Shown here one piece after another: positions 11,917 through 25,862 of a DNA stretch of 64,000 nt (positions are counted from its first letter, which is position 1; every line of letters begins with the position of its first letter). This DNA is from Pampus argenteus (Eukaryota > Chordata > Actinopteri > Scombriformes > Stromateidae): assembly GCA_036937835.1 (NCBI GenBank), contig CM072868.1:8967001-9031000 (forward strand), in the 5' to 3' direction. A program made the position numbers and the translations under genes. The notes beneath the pieces were generated by a model that saw nothing but the letters and a program-made list of their open reading frames with translations, did not search any database and had not been told where the DNA came from.

Positions 11917-14900
11917 CTCCTTCTGAATAGCTGCTTGTTGGAGTTTTGATGATGAAATGTTGCAGTCTATTCAATCCCTCATGTTCTGAATTTCTCAGCT
12001 CCTCCCTTTGGTGTTCCCTCTTTTATTAGTTCTTTCTCTCAAGTCTGGCTCACTTCCTCTTCACGGTTTAAGATCTCACCTCATGTGGATGTGCGGCTAT
12101 TTGCATCTTGATGCGCACCGGGATGGCAGTTTGTGTATGGAAGAGAAAGCACAGGTAGGCTATGACAGAGGAGGACACCGTGGAAACAGATGAAATGTAA
12201 CGATAGAGGAAAATAGAGAGCAATATGCCAGACAAGTTAATTTCAAATGGTTGCCATCACACCTCCTTCCAATCTTATTGCTAGACACGTACACTGTTAC
12301 AGGCTCGTAACCATTCCGTCTGGTCCAAGTTACTCTGTGTGTGTAATGTCCACCAATTAGGTCCAAGCTTATTATGGACTGAGCAAGTATGATTATTTGT
12401 CATTTGTCCCATCAGATCCGTGTTGCTGGACTCATGACTGCAACTTAATTGGCCAGGAGACAGAACACTGGGTCTATATGGGTGCTTAGACTTGCTACTG
12501 ACATATGATGATGGTTAGTCTGGGACTGAGAAAGACTATCTGTGGGGTAATGGAGACTGGAAGGATGGTGCCCTGCAGATGTCTTGTGTTTTTTATTTGG
12601 CCAACACAAACCCTTGCGTGCCTATTAGAGGTAACATGGTGCTATCTGTGCTCCATAATTAAACCAAAACATAGCACAGCACTCTGTATGAAACTGGAGA
12701 CTTAATAAATTTTTTTGAGAGTACAGATTGATAAATGAACGTAAACTTTCAGTCAAGACTGCAATAGAAGAGTAAAGATGAGAGACGTGGGAATGTAGCC
12801 AATTTAATTCCTTATGGACCAAACTCAGTAAAGAAACACTTGTCTCTTACGCAGCAAACTAGCACAAAGGTTCCTATTAGCTGGGCACGTAAACATAGCC
12901 AGTATGGGCTTTTCTATTAAATCAGTATGCTTGTGTTCACATTCAGTGTTTCTTACCAAAACCCATTGTGCTTTCTAGAGACATAACAGACGTGTTGAAT
13001 GCTTTTTCTTCCTCAAGAAACATTTACAAAGCAGCTTTAATGTTTTGAAACCTGCATTGAAATCCATGTTTAAAAGGATAAATTGTGTGATATCATATCC
13101 ACATTTGATCCAACTAATATGTTTTGCCCGTTTTCTCAATATAGATTATTCCTCTGCATCAAAAACAAACTATTAAAAGCTTTTCAATGAGCCACACATT
13201 TGCACTGGATGACAAGTCTGTTACGTTTAACATGGACACTGGGCACCAAATCTGCATCTTAACATAATTCCAATAAATGCTATGAGAGTATTAAAATTAA
13301 AAGTATATATTAAGAACTTGCTTTTAAAGATGCACATTAAAAGTAACGAGCGAATACAGAATATCGCCAGCCTTATCCTTTACACTCATCTTTTTCACAG
13401 CCTTTTTCTTACACATTGCTGTGTTTCTTGGCATGTTTGTGGCACCAACTGTCAATCACAAAAATGCCAGAAATCATTATATTCTGCCGTTACCAATCTT
13501 TGAGGTCAATGTTAGTTTTATTTATCATGAGTTGTAGGCCTATCACACTACTTGGACAATATATTTTCCCAGAAATAATTAACAATAAATTATATTGGCT
13601 TTTTAAGACCGTTAAATGCCACTGATACAATGATAACATAATAACATGGTAATGCAAGTTTGAGCATTAGGTAGGGTGGCAGCCCTATACCCATATATAC
13701 CCAAATATAGTGCAATAAGTCAATATATAGATAATGATAAAGTCAATAGATATGTTACTGTACGATGAGTCGATAACAGGCCTAATGAATTGCGCTACAT
13801 ATTTGTTTTACCTTCCTCTGTAGTCAGCAACAATGTGTATAGTGTCATGTGCTCGTGCGTGTACAAGTGCTCTCTCATGAGTGTTAAATACAAACATAAT
13901 GAGAAAGCCTTTCATTTTAATATTGCCACGTATCAATCATCAGATATTCCACATGGTATCTTGATCAGCCAACTCTCAGTTTATCTGTTTCCTGGCCAGG
14001 TGGGAAGTTGTGTTTGCAAGGGAGTGAATAAATGTGACGTAATGCAATGCTGCAAAAGAAGAGACACGCTCTGCCAGCTTTGCCTGAATAAATAATGGTG
14101 CAGAATAAACAGAGAGAGAGCCAGTGTTCTGTCAATTGGGACAGGTGGACAACACCTCAGTAGATAAGATAGAAAAATGCAAACAGATAAACAGAGAGGC
14201 TGATAAGAACCATTGGATCAAGTTGTGAATAACTGGATCTGGCTCAGTGGTCAAGTGGAAAGAGTAGAGTCAGTGAAAGGAAGAATAGCTGATATGGTGT
14301 GGAAATAAAGGGTAATGGAGGAGTGGGGGTCAGCTGCTTCCAGGAATAGAAAAGTAACCAATATGTCGCTGACTGCATGTTGAAAGACGACAGGATTGAC
14401 GTGTGAGAAAAGGCGGAGAACAAGGGGTCATAACTGCTGCTACCGCTTCTTAATTTCACACCTCGCTTCCATGTCCACTCTCTCATCTTTGGCTGCTTCA
14501 TCTTACAAGTTCTATTTCTATTTCTATTAAGAAAAAATTTTCTGCAGTCCACTTTCTTGTGTACTGTAACCATAATAACCAGGGACTGATCATTGTTCTG
14601 TTTTCCACCCTACATTTGGGCACTGTTTGTACTGCCCCATTTAACTGGGGCCACTGTTTCATTGTTATTCTCTCCTTCTTTTCACCCCACTTTGGAGTGT
14701 CCAGCTCCCCTGTACAGAAGTCCTTGTTACTGCTAACGCTGTCAGCAGCTCCTTTTTTCAACTGCCATAAAAAATAAAAAAAAACTCTACTAGTAAGATA
14801 AATAATGCAAATATGCTCTCATTCTGGCCAACAAATAGGAGTCACTGGTGCAGCAACAATGAGCTGCATGATCCCTCACCATCGTCCCACCAACAAGGTC

Positions 14901-15136
14901 AAATTTTGACGTACCCAAGTGTATAAAAGATAAAGTCTTACTCTTCGTATATTAAACCTTAACTTTTTGTGATTTTGAGCCGTGGCATCTTTCAAATTTC
15001 TGAATCATCTTGGAGTCTGGTGTTCCCTGCATATACACCCATGACCTTTACTAGGAAAGCTCATGGTGTCGTAGAGACATAACAGTATGTGGTATCCAAG
15101 TTCACATTCAGGTCTTGTGATGACACCAGAGTCAAT
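11917..15136. other. Non-coding background
   Basis: No supported gene in about 3.2 kb. 13021-13760 is particularly AT-rich. Open frames here (up to 109 codons, 14244-14573 minus) overlap others in different frames and match nothing I know. One short repeat fragment at 14849 is listed separately. Confidence 0.55.
14849..14876 (+). repeat. Short fragment shared with the repeat at 39486
   Basis: GTGCAGCAACAATGAGCTGC followed by ATGATCCC resembles 39809-39834 (TTGCAGCAATGAGCTGAATG, then ATGCCC), allowing a small gap and a few changes. It may be a scrap of the same interspersed family, or chance. Confidence 0.25.
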
Positions 15137-15203
15137 TCCACTTATTGTATGAAGCTGATGCTGAAGTTGATGTGATTGGATGCTCTGATTAATAATAAGT
15201 GGA
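15137..15203. repeat. 10-bp inverted repeat
   Basis: TCCACTTATT (15137-15146) and its exact reverse complement AATAAGTGGA (15194-15203) flank 47 bp. The arm is short enough to be chance. Confidence 0.4.
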
Positions 15204-16513
15204 CCTTTGAACTTAGATTGTCTTGACCACACCGTAAAACAAATGACGACTTCCAGTGTACTCCATACACATCAACTATGCGCCTCTCTTGATGTCAGTA
15301 TTTTAGCTTTACATGTTTTCCATTTGACAAGCTAGCTGTAATCTCAAACAAAAATTTAAAAACTTGCATGCACATCATTTTTTTGTGTTTTAAAGAAAAG
15401 GAGAGAGAGAGAGAGCAAGTATGTCTTTCTCTGTGTGCCACATCATACCTTTTGACTTTATTTATTGTGTTAGCCATGTGACCATGACATGGCCCATAGG
15501 CAGAGGGACTATTGAGGGACTATTTGCTCACTACCACAGGGCCAAACGGGGCTTTGAGAGGGGTAAAGGAAGATGCTACAATTCAGAAAGAAGAGATGAG
15601 TAACTGGAACAGATAGGAGGCATAGGTGACAAAAAGGACAGAGTCACACAGGGAATGAAAGAGACCTGTGTGAGTAATATCAAAGGCAGTCTTATGGAAC
15701 TAAATAGCAAAAGGTCAGCGTGTCTGTTTAAGAGCAGCATTCCTCACGGCTCCACAGCTTGGACTTCTACCCACCATGTTTTCTGCTCCTGTTTTATATC
15801 TCTCCCAAGCAGCAAGGGGCAGTTGGTTTAGGATGGACACATCAGCACTACCCTCAGGCTGTGGGCAATAAAGGACAATAGAAGAAGTAGATGAGGAATT
15901 TCACTGTTGAAAAACTTAATGTAACAGAGTTAAACCATATTGTGTACTGACATTGCTTTTTTCCTTTCTCTTTGTCTCCTCTCCTCTCCTCTCCTCACGA
16001 CTCCTCTCTTTTCAGGGACACTAACCTCGGCCAGACAGACAGCAGACTGAATGCTATATCTTTTTTATTTCTTCTCCCGTTGCCTCACTCTCTCCCTCTT
16101 TCTCTCAGTGCCGCCCCGTTCACTGGTGATGTCATTGATGCAGAGATAAATATGTTGCTTTAAAGACCAGTTCACTGCTGAGGGACAGTCCGCAGTGCGG
16201 AGAGGTAGAGGAGGCAGACAGAGGGCGGATTAGCACAATGAAACAGTGTGGGATAGACAGACGGACAGAGAAACTTAGTTTTAAGCAAGCTCCGCTCTAA
16301 TGGTGCATACTTGCTGCGATGCATGACAGACAAGTAAAGAGTGGGTGAGTGGCAGGGAGAGAAGGAGGGAGAAATAGCGCTCTGTCAGTTCATGTTTTAA
16401 ATATGCCTCAGTGCTCAGTCACAAATCAATGGGCTAAGCCATAGTGGAATCAGCAGAAGGGATCCTGTGGTAGAGATTTAAATAATGATCTACAGCATTT
16501 GCACACACATACC
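15204..16513. other. Non-coding background
   Basis: Contains a GA tract near 15402-15417, the CTCCT array at 15975 and a pyrimidine-rich stretch up to a CAG at 16015. No convincing exon follows that CAG: no good donor was found. Confidence 0.5.
15975..15996. repeat. (TCTCC)n pentanucleotide tract
   Basis: About four and a half pure units. The motif is the complement of the large GGAGA array at 61497. Confidence 0.85.
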
Positions 16514-16532
16514 CACACACACACACACACAC
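16514..16532. repeat. (CA)n microsatellite
   Basis: Short uninterrupted CA run, preceded by an interrupted CA stretch (16501-16512). Confidence 0.9.
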
Positions 16533-16884
16533 TTCAATACATGCACAACCACGCCCCTCCACATGCACACCGGCACTGACGAACTTCAGCAAACACACAG
16601 AGAAAGAGCAGACTGGGTTTTGGTGCACGTACATTTCTTGCAGTAGAGGTGATTTATAGCCCGCTAGCTCATCTCTAGATGAATTCTCCCATGAATCATT
16701 GCACCTGCAGTAGTGATGGCAGACAGTACTGTGTCACTGGCTCTTCCTTTTGTTTGGCCCTGTATGACTTTGTTTCGTAGGATTTTTGTTTTTCCTTGTT
16801 TATGTCTTCTCTCAAAGATAAACGTTATATAAGTTGTCCTCAAGTCATGTTTGTCCAGCTTCCTGCTGGTTTGTGGTTGATGGT

Positions 16885-17020
16885 CAAGTACTGTACTTAA
16901 GTTTTGTTTCACTTTTATTTTTTTTCCAAAACGTTCAATTTATAACATACAGGAAATGTGTTCTGAATGTAATCTTTATATTGTGGTACATTGCTATTTT
17001 TACTCAAGTAAAGGTTTACA
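16885..17020 (+). repeat. Collapsed teleost interspersed repeat
   Basis: Starts CAAGTACTGTACTTAAGT and ends with TTGTGGTACATTGCTATTTT then TACTCAAGTAAAGG. From memory, these are the two ends of a long percomorph repeat (beginning with CAAGTACTGTACTTAAGT, ending with a CTCAAGTAAAGG word). Here they are only about 100 bp apart, so this would be an internally deleted copy. Confidence 0.5.
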
Positions 17021-18921
17021 GAGTGTTTCTGGCTGTTGTTCATAACAGGGTGTGTAAAAAAAACATATTCTTGCTCTTGTTTTGCAGCACAGCCCTCTCT
17101 GCCCCTTATTTGCTATGTCGTCAGCTGCTGTGTCCTCAGCCTCGCTGTGCCTAAGTGCTGAGTTGCGTTAGTTTAAGCCCAGATAGACCACAGGCCTGCA
17201 CACATATTTGTTTAGAAAAACGCAGACGCAGCTTAACTCGGACAGTCTTGTCAGAGTTTGTAGGGAGTGGGAGGCTGAGGAATTTGCTGAAGGATTTTCT
17301 GTCTCTCTGTCTTTAATCACGATGCTAATTAAAGTTTACTGGCTAATTGTGGCTGAGATGGTGTTTCTGTATGCTGCCTACTTCACTGAGCTATTGGCTG
17401 GCTAATTACTTAGCTAATGGTCTATTGGTCGGCTCTGCTGTGGACACAACTCTAATGCATGAACGGTTGAAGTGATGGATTACACTCTGTGTGAATGTTT
17501 CCGGGTCACGTCGGTGCTTCCCAGGAGGTTCAGCTATTGCTGCTGTCCAGCAATGAAATTGGAGTTTTGAAATGAATCTGCACAGCGGTGAATAGTGGTC
17601 ATTTAATGTTAGCTCATAAGACTTTGTATCAAACTGCAGTCTTATATGCTGTACAGTTAATCCACAGACACTCATGTGCTTGCACGTGACAATAAGACTT
17701 TTTTTTCATGCAAGTTTACTTCTCTCCAGTCAGGTTGTAACATTGACAGCTGGTACTGACAGGCTGATGTCCTGAGGCTGGTGCTGGGTGTGTGTAATGT
17801 TTGTGCATTCGCCAGCCATAACAATGATTAACGGGTTTAATTGGGCACAGTGAGGCTCTGATTATGCTGCGGGATGACAAGTAGCTTCTGGAAAGCTGTC
17901 AGAGTGCTGTCGGAGCGTCATGATGTACCTAGACGTCATGCATGACTTATGTCCTTGCAAATCCCACCAGATCAAGTCAGGGCGAAATATAGCACTTCAA
18001 ACAAAAAAAAAAAGTGTCTTTGTCTTCACTGTATGTGCTCACTTGGTTTAACGGTTTTCAGTATCACCTGTGCCTCTCCACTATCTGTGGAGTTTCAGTT
18101 CTGTACGAGTGGAGCTTTTCGTGTACACAGTATCTTGCAGTAAGCTTGCCTGCTCAGGATGTACAACCAGTTGTTAAAATGCCGGTCGCCTTGCAGGCTG
18201 CTGCGCCTAAGAGCGAAGGGATGGACTTGCCATGGACATAAAGAAGAAATTACACAGCATTGCCATATTCCAGATCCAACACTCAGAATTACTCTACTCA
18301 TCTTGTGCTTGCTGGCACCCAGCGAGATAACAAGTATTTCAAGTGGCATTACCAAGAAACGAAAAGCACAAAACTTCCTTTGAAATCCTTTCATTCAATT
18401 CATTCAGAGTCTCGTGTTTTAAAGAACTGATCCAGCCTGTGTCTTGGATGTGGATTTCATGCAAAACTCATTCAGTTTGTTGCATACAAAAGCACAGGAA
18501 CATCACCCTCAGAAGGCAAGCCTATTATAAACACGGCCTCCTTTGAATGCTCTTGTGTGTCAGTGTGCTCGTGTCCTTTGCCTTTGGAATTGGATCTCTG
18601 TGAAGTCTTGACTGTTTGTCAGACAAACCAAAGCACTCTGTGGGCAACAAATGATAAACACGAGGGTAAAAAGAAAGAAGGAGAGAGAGATCTATTTGAA
18701 TCAGGGATTCCTCTCTCTTTGCTGCTTGCTTTGAAGCTCAGGAGGAGCCTGGTGATCGGATCAAGGATGCTATAAGAAATGGGATAAAGGATGTGAGGGG
18801 AGGGGAGTGGTGGGAATGAGATTTTCCTCTCTCTGGGAATATAGGGATGTTCTGAGAATCCTTTGCTTGTGCATGCTGACAGCGACGCTAAGCTTATCAT
18901 CACGATACTATGTGTGCGCAC
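17021..18921. other. Non-coding background
   Basis: No supported gene. A perfect 12-bp palindrome, GTCATGCATGAC, lies at 17935-17946. 17805-17930 is repeat-free and carries an AACAATG SOX-type word and TTTAATTGG, so it might be regulatory. The overlapping open frames at 18014-18546 match nothing I know. Confidence 0.5.
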
Positions 18922-19048
18922 GTGTGTGTGTGTGTGTGTTCAGAGCTGTATCACTGTCAGAGCTCAATGATGTCAGTGAATGTTACACAAACCTACACAC
19001 ACAAACATACACATACACAATGCAGCGCGCCCACACACACACACACAC
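18922..19048. repeat. Pair of opposed GT and CA tracts
   Basis: GT run at 18922-18939 and CA run at 19032-19048, about 90 bp apart, with looser CA words between. The strand is GT-rich first, then CA-rich, so the two tracts could pair as a long imperfect hairpin. Confidence 0.85.
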
Positions 19049-20214
19049 GTCTAATGGCAAATGATGTTTGAGTCCTCATCCACCGTATCAGATCCTTGAT
19101 TGAATTAGATCAGCATGTTTTGGCCTTAAGAGGATTTCTCCACATGCATTTTGTATGAGACTGTAATCGACACTGTTACTATCACTGCTGCTATTCAGGG
19201 GGGAGGATTATTAGTGTGGATTACAGGCAACTATTTAAGAGATGCTTCAAAAAACATCATATACCGCCCACAGCGTAAGCGTGTATCGCAGCTAGAGTGG
19301 GGAGGAATTATAAAATTGCAAAAAAAATAATAATAATTTAAAAAAGATTAAAGTATTGTGCTTAGTGTTTTATCTATCTAGTGATATACACAGTAATAGT
19401 GAGATTTTTCGTGCAGTTTTAGCCTGGTTACCCTCTTTATGCTGACCCCAATTCTTTTCTATACTCGTCTCCACTTTAATATCCACTGTACGTGTCTGTG
19501 CCCGTACTGCAGTACCCTGCCTCGCCCCGCTGTCTGACGTATTGATCAGGACAGCCTCGGGCTGCATTGAAGTTCCCAGGAGCCCAGATGCTCTATACAG
19601 CGCTGTGCATGGACCAGAAGTGTATGCTGAACTGAATGTAAACCAAAAAGCTGTACGTTACACACTGCTGATTAGATGAGTACATCCAAAACTCATCTTT
19701 TATTCAAGGTTTGTTGTTTTAGTTTTTTTTCTTTTTGCGTGGCTTTTATCTTTTATCCGGGTGTCTGTCTTTAATTGTCTGGTTAGACTACAAGAGCAGA
19801 AGCGAGTTTATCTCCCTCTCTCCGTCTGATTCCCCGCGGTGAGTGTGTACCTGCCTTCTGTCTCTCTGTGCGCCTTGAACTGTGGTTTGGAGTAATTACC
19901 TAGAGAGGCAAAAAAAATGAGAAGGAACACCTGACCTTTAAGTCTTTATCAGCCCACAGGCCTGGAGGGGACAACACAAGAACACACACACACACATCCT
20001 CATATCATCCACAAATGCAATTCAGATTTGCCTGGCATACAGCTGAGACAAACACACACTCACACAAATGGTGCCAAATAACAATAGTAACACACACAAA
20101 TAGAAGTCTGTTTAAAATGAGCTTGCAAACACACGCGCACACATTCATTTCCTGTTGGAAACAAATGGCAGTGTGTACAGCGGTGACAGGACATCTCAGT
20201 GAGGGATTTGGTCA
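19049..20214. other. Non-coding background
   Basis: AAT-rich stretch at 19320-19345 and short CA runs near 19984-19997. No supported gene. Confidence 0.55.
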
Positions 20215-20395
20215 CATCAGCCAGGCGCATATGGCAGGCCTTAATTACACTTGCCCACAGACACACATAATTGATCATGTAATCAATTAATTAATGTGCG
20301 CCCCGCCCCTTCTTGTTAGTGGCCCATGAAGCCCATTTGCTTTTACAGGTCATTAAAATGATGAAGGGCCGGACGCTCATGGATAAGAAATGGCA
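20215..20395. promoter_or_regulatory. Possible enhancer-like conserved element
   Basis: Contains several homeodomain-type cores in about 70 bp (CCTTAATTACAC near 20238, ATAATTGATC near 20267, TCAATTAATTAATG near 20282). A repeat-free stretch with CATTAAAATGATGAAGGG follows. The cluster and texture suggest a regulatory element. Neither conservation nor activity can be judged from the sequence alone. Confidence 0.25.
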
Positions 20396-20436
20396 ACAAT
20401 AAGGTAGAGAAATAAAAAAGGAGGAAGGCAGGCGGG

Positions 20437-20461
20437 GTGTGTGTGTGTGTGTGTGTGTGTT
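20437..20461. repeat. (GT)12 microsatellite
   Basis: Uninterrupted GT run. Confidence 0.95.
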
Positions 20462-21764
20462 TAAAAATGCTTGCATTATCTATTCCTTTCATTACTCTCA
20501 CAGAGACTCACAAATACAGAAAGCGCACAGATGTGCAAAAAAAAAAATAAAAAATCATGCAGATATACAGAAATATGCACACAAGGACAATCACGTCTAC
20601 TCCCCCTGCACAGCTGTCTACAACGTTAACGAGTAATTGTCTGCATCCACTGCACATGGCCTATTTCTCCCTTCGTCCCACTTGTTCCCTCTCCACTCTC
20701 CCTCTCACTCTTTTACATTTTCTTACTTTAAATAAGTAGCTTTACTGAGTTTGTCAGTTGTCCACCACTTCTCACCCATCAGTGTACGCATGCATGCATG
20801 CATACCATCACACGCTCACACCAGTCATAGGGAGGCAGGTGTCTGAATATGTTGATAAATGGAAATTAATGAGGAAAAAAAACCTTTTTCTTTCTTTTTG
20901 GCAACAGGGAAAAAAAAAACTGGCTGATTATTAAAATCAGACTTGGCTTTGTAGTGGCGAAATGAGCTTGGCAGTCGTTCAGAGGGATTCAGCATTTGAG
21001 AAGGAGAGAGAGATGTTTGAAATGTACTTTTTTATTTATTTATTTATATATATATATTTTTTTTTTACAAGGATTTCACCAAACCATCCTGTGTGTCAGA
21101 TAGTTTCCCTGAAGGAGGAAAGAAGAAGGGAAATGTCTGGACATACCTGTCTATCTTGTTTTGAGGTTACTCAACACTGGCTGCAGTGAGCAGAAGAGAC
21201 TGAGGCAGTGATTTAACACATGACTGCTGTCTCACTTCATCAGCGTCTTGTCATCTCCCACCTCCCCCCCGACTCTATATACCCACAATCCCATTCTCTT
21301 ATTGCCTCATCATCTGCTCTGTCTTCAAAAGACAGTTATATTTCTCTGTGTAGCTCTCTAACCTTTGAAGGTTAAAAGTTAGAACACAATTTTGTATTTA
21401 AATGATTTTCAGTCGTACAGTCAGTATCTGCAAAAAACATAAAAGTGACTCTCTTCACTGGAAGTCAGAGCGTCATGATGTCATCAGACATAACGGTGAA
21501 AACAATCTCACTACAAGGTCGCTAGTAACTGTTTTGAAGCCTTTAATCACATCACACAATATTCCTTAGATGATGCTGCAGTGCCCAATTGAAAGCTCCA
21601 GGACAGCTGCTAAATGAACCTTGTGGTGAAATTGTTTTGTCAGATCTACACGTAGTGGCTTTAAAGTAGAATGAAACTGGTCTCCACTGCCTAAACACAT
21701 TTAAAAATCTAGTGTGATGAGTGGTGTTAGTAGGTTAGAAAGTAGACTGGGATTGCACGTTTCA
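20462..21764. other. Non-coding background
   Basis: Contains a GCAT/ATGC alternating tract (20787-20803), A runs near 20874 and 20910, and an AT-rich TTTA/TA/T tract (21028-21066). The open frame at 20962-21189 runs through the latter and is not convincing. Confidence 0.55.
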
Positions 21765-21778
21765 CCACTAGGGGGCAG
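21765..21778 (+). promoter_or_regulatory. Candidate CTCF core site
   Basis: CCACTAGGGGGCAG matches all 14 positions of the vertebrate CTCF core consensus CCASYAGRKGGCRS. Such sites mark insulators and loop anchors, but they also occur inside transposons. Whether it is bound cannot be told from sequence. Confidence 0.45.
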
Positions 21779-24720
21779 AAGTTTATTTTGCGTGTTTAGT
21801 TCTGACCATTGACTTTATATCTCTTGTCGTGATCTCATCAAACAGTGTTAATGTTGCAGTAGGAGTTACATGTTCCAGCTGCAGCTTTGACTCCCAGAAG
21901 CTGTATTTTAAGTTTGTATCTGCACTGCTGAGAATATTATTGATATAATTTTTCCTATGTATTGTGTTAAAAGCCCAGAAAACATTTTATGTTTTAGCAC
22001 TTTTATAAGAAGAATCATATTCAAACTTATATAAATTTAAAACTGGCCTTTACAGTACTACACCAACAATTATTACAGTCTATTTTATTTTTCCTCTCAC
22101 GTATCACATGCAAAAGTTATCCAAAGTCCATAGTAAGTAAATGACAAGCTCACATAAATAAAGTGTAAATTTGTGACCATTCACTGAACAATTTGACAGT
22201 AGTATGCAAAACAATGATTATTTGAGGCTGAGCAGTGCAGTAATATCACAAAGACACCGTATCATTATTCAATTTGTTATATTGTCCATAATCGTATATA
22301 TATATAGCTCAGTCTCTGCTGCTACAATGACCCACTTTCTCCAGGGAATCATTAAAATTTCATCCTAATTTCTCTAAACCTAAAGGCTCTTGTGAACTCA
22401 GTGCAGCCGCATGCAGGCACAATGACTGAAAAACACTTCCATAGTTTTCATTTATGTTAACATCCATGTCAGTGGAAACAGGAGACAGCCGAGACTGTCG
22501 AGTAATAATAATAATCAGCTTAATGCAACTAAGTCAAACAGGGAAGAAGGTTAAGTTAACATGTGCATGGTGGGTTTGAGTGCTCGGGCCAATAATAAAC
22601 ACACAGAGATCCACAGAGTGCTCCGCCTGCCTTCTGTACGGTTGTTGTCACATTGATTCATTGCAGTCCGTCCGTGCTTACATACAGTCGATTTGTAATA
22701 ACATTATCTACAGGCTAAAGAAATATGTCACCCGCCATTTGTATGTGAGTATGTGTTTCTGTGTGTTTGTTTTGCACACCTGAAAGACGAAGTTAATTGC
22801 TGCTCCTGAGACCTCTGCGCTCTTGAGAAAGCTGCAATATGTAATACATTGTGAGAAGAAGAAAGAATCACTTGATAGAGGTGGATCCTCTGGCAGGTGT
22901 GTGTAATAGATGAACACATGTGTCAGCTTACACTCATATGACCTTAATTAAGGAGAGGAGAGAGACAAAACCGAGAATCGTGACCACAAAATGAGACTAC
23001 ATCTTGTAAGCGATTGACTCAGAGAGGATTAGAGCTATGTAGAGCTGAAACAGGAGAAATTTTGGATATGAAACAAAACACAATAAATATGTTAAAGCCT
23101 AAACAAACCAGATATTATGCGTTAACCTCAGTGATCCCATTAAAAGCCTCTTGCAGATGCTCCTTGTTAAACAGAGGCTGGCCAGCTCTGCGCATGAGAA
23201 ATATTGATCAACAATACAGCTCCAATTTACAATATTGGGCAACATGTCAAGCATGAAATGATCGTCATATATAGTAGTTTTACATGCAAAAGCCCACATA
23301 TCAGAAAACACACAAATAAATGAGATGAGGACTTATGAGCGTAATCAATCAGCATGCCTTTGCTCTTTTATGAGTGTGTGTATGTGTATATGTGTGTGTG
23401 TGTGTAGGTGTGTGCTGTGATCTGTGAACTGTGCAGAGATGTCGCTGCTGCTCTCTGACATTTGGATGAAGACTAGAGCCTGATATAATTTCCTCCTCAA
23501 GCGCTAATTACAGTGTGAAACTTAATAAAGTAGTCTCGGCATGTGCAGTACGTGTGTGTCCTTATAAGGAGGAGCATTTCATGCACTGATGTTCACGATG
23601 AGAACAAGACGGCAGTGTCTGTGTGTGTGGGTGGAGGAAATTAATTTGGAGAAGGGGAGAAAGTGGCTGATGGGATTAATGCTATAGTTTACACTGTGTT
23701 GTACATAGTTGTACTGGAAAGGTTTTACTTGTTATTGTAGTCATGCAATAAAAATTAAGGAGAGTCATTTGGTGAATATTTTCGCCTGGAGAAAAGTCAC
23801 TTTAGCATCACAGAAGGCCTATTTTTGTGCACAGCAAATGATAAGTCATGTTTATCCTTTCAATTAAAAACTAATTAACAACTAATTATAACGACAGGAA
23901 CTGAGACTTTTTATATTTGTTTTTGTTAAACCTCAAGATGATAATCAGAGGGGTTAATAACAAATATACTTTACACTTCAGCTGTTATTGAGAAATGTGT
24001 TTCTTTAGCACACTTTAATTTTAGCCCCTTTCATTTATGCATTTGACTAACACTTCCATCCTTTCTCTGGCACACACTACAGTCGTACGCCTACATCCAT
24101 CCTCCCACACAGCGTGCACACAAACACACAAACCGTATGGCTTTGCTGAAAGACCGACAGACACCTGTCTGTCCACCCTTGACCAGATGACAGAGCTGTC
24201 ATCCATGAGAGGGTGTCTCTCTTTCGTTGTTTGCTTCTATAAATCACTCAGCAGCAGAACGCCTCATGGTCCTCATGACACAAACACATCTGACAATCAA
24301 TTCATCATGATAGAGTCTGGATACTATGTGGGTGGGGCATCACAAAACTTGTGCTTGTTGAGACTGACTTTAGTAATTATCCATAGCACCTCTTTGTGTA
24401 AACAGATGAATTTGCTTGTTTTTTTTCTGTGCTGATTGTAAAGCTGTGTACAGTATAGTGCATGTCCTGGATCATTGCAAAACTGTCACACATAATTATC
24501 ATAATTACCTGTATGTAAAACCAACCACTAACAGAAAAAAGGGCATTCATAGATGAATGTAAAGAAGCTGAACACAGGGAGAGATTGCCTCATTATATAC
24601 TGTCCCCTATGTCCTCCCAGAGGGGTCAAAGTTCACATGAAGATGCTGAGGCAGCGGCGAGATTCCCTACACCAATGCTTAAATGGTTTCAGATAAGTTA
24701 GACACGCATGAGCAAAAACA
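21779..24720. other. Non-coding background
   Basis: AT-rich stretch at 21930-22310 with a TA tract (22294-22305), AAT repeats (22504-22515) and an interrupted TG tract (23373-23412). The longest open frame (24037-24435, 132 codons) has no recognisable domain. Confidence 0.55.
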
Positions 24721-24745
24721 CACAACACAACACAACACAACACAA
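24721..24745. repeat. (CACAA)5 pentanucleotide repeat
   Basis: Five exact units of CACAA. Confidence 0.9.
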
Positions 24746-25805
<1,060 letters not shown>

Positions 25806-25862
25806 TGTGTGTGTGTGCGTGTGTGTGTGTGTATGTGTGTGTGTGTGTGTGTGTAGGTGTGT
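25806..25862. repeat. Interrupted (GT)n microsatellite
   Basis: About 57 bases of GT with single C, A and AG interruptions. Confidence 0.95.

Noticed and set aside
15809..15822. CTCF-like GCAGCAAGGGGCAG
   Set aside because: Only 12 of 14 positions match, and the mismatches fall in the core.
16016..16135. Possible exon after a long pyrimidine tract and CAG
   Set aside because: The first codons are open, but no good donor follows and the frame soon becomes Leu/Ser/Pro low complexity.
24037..24435. 132-codon plus-strand open frame
   Set aside because: No domain and no codon-like pattern that I can see; chance is sufficient.
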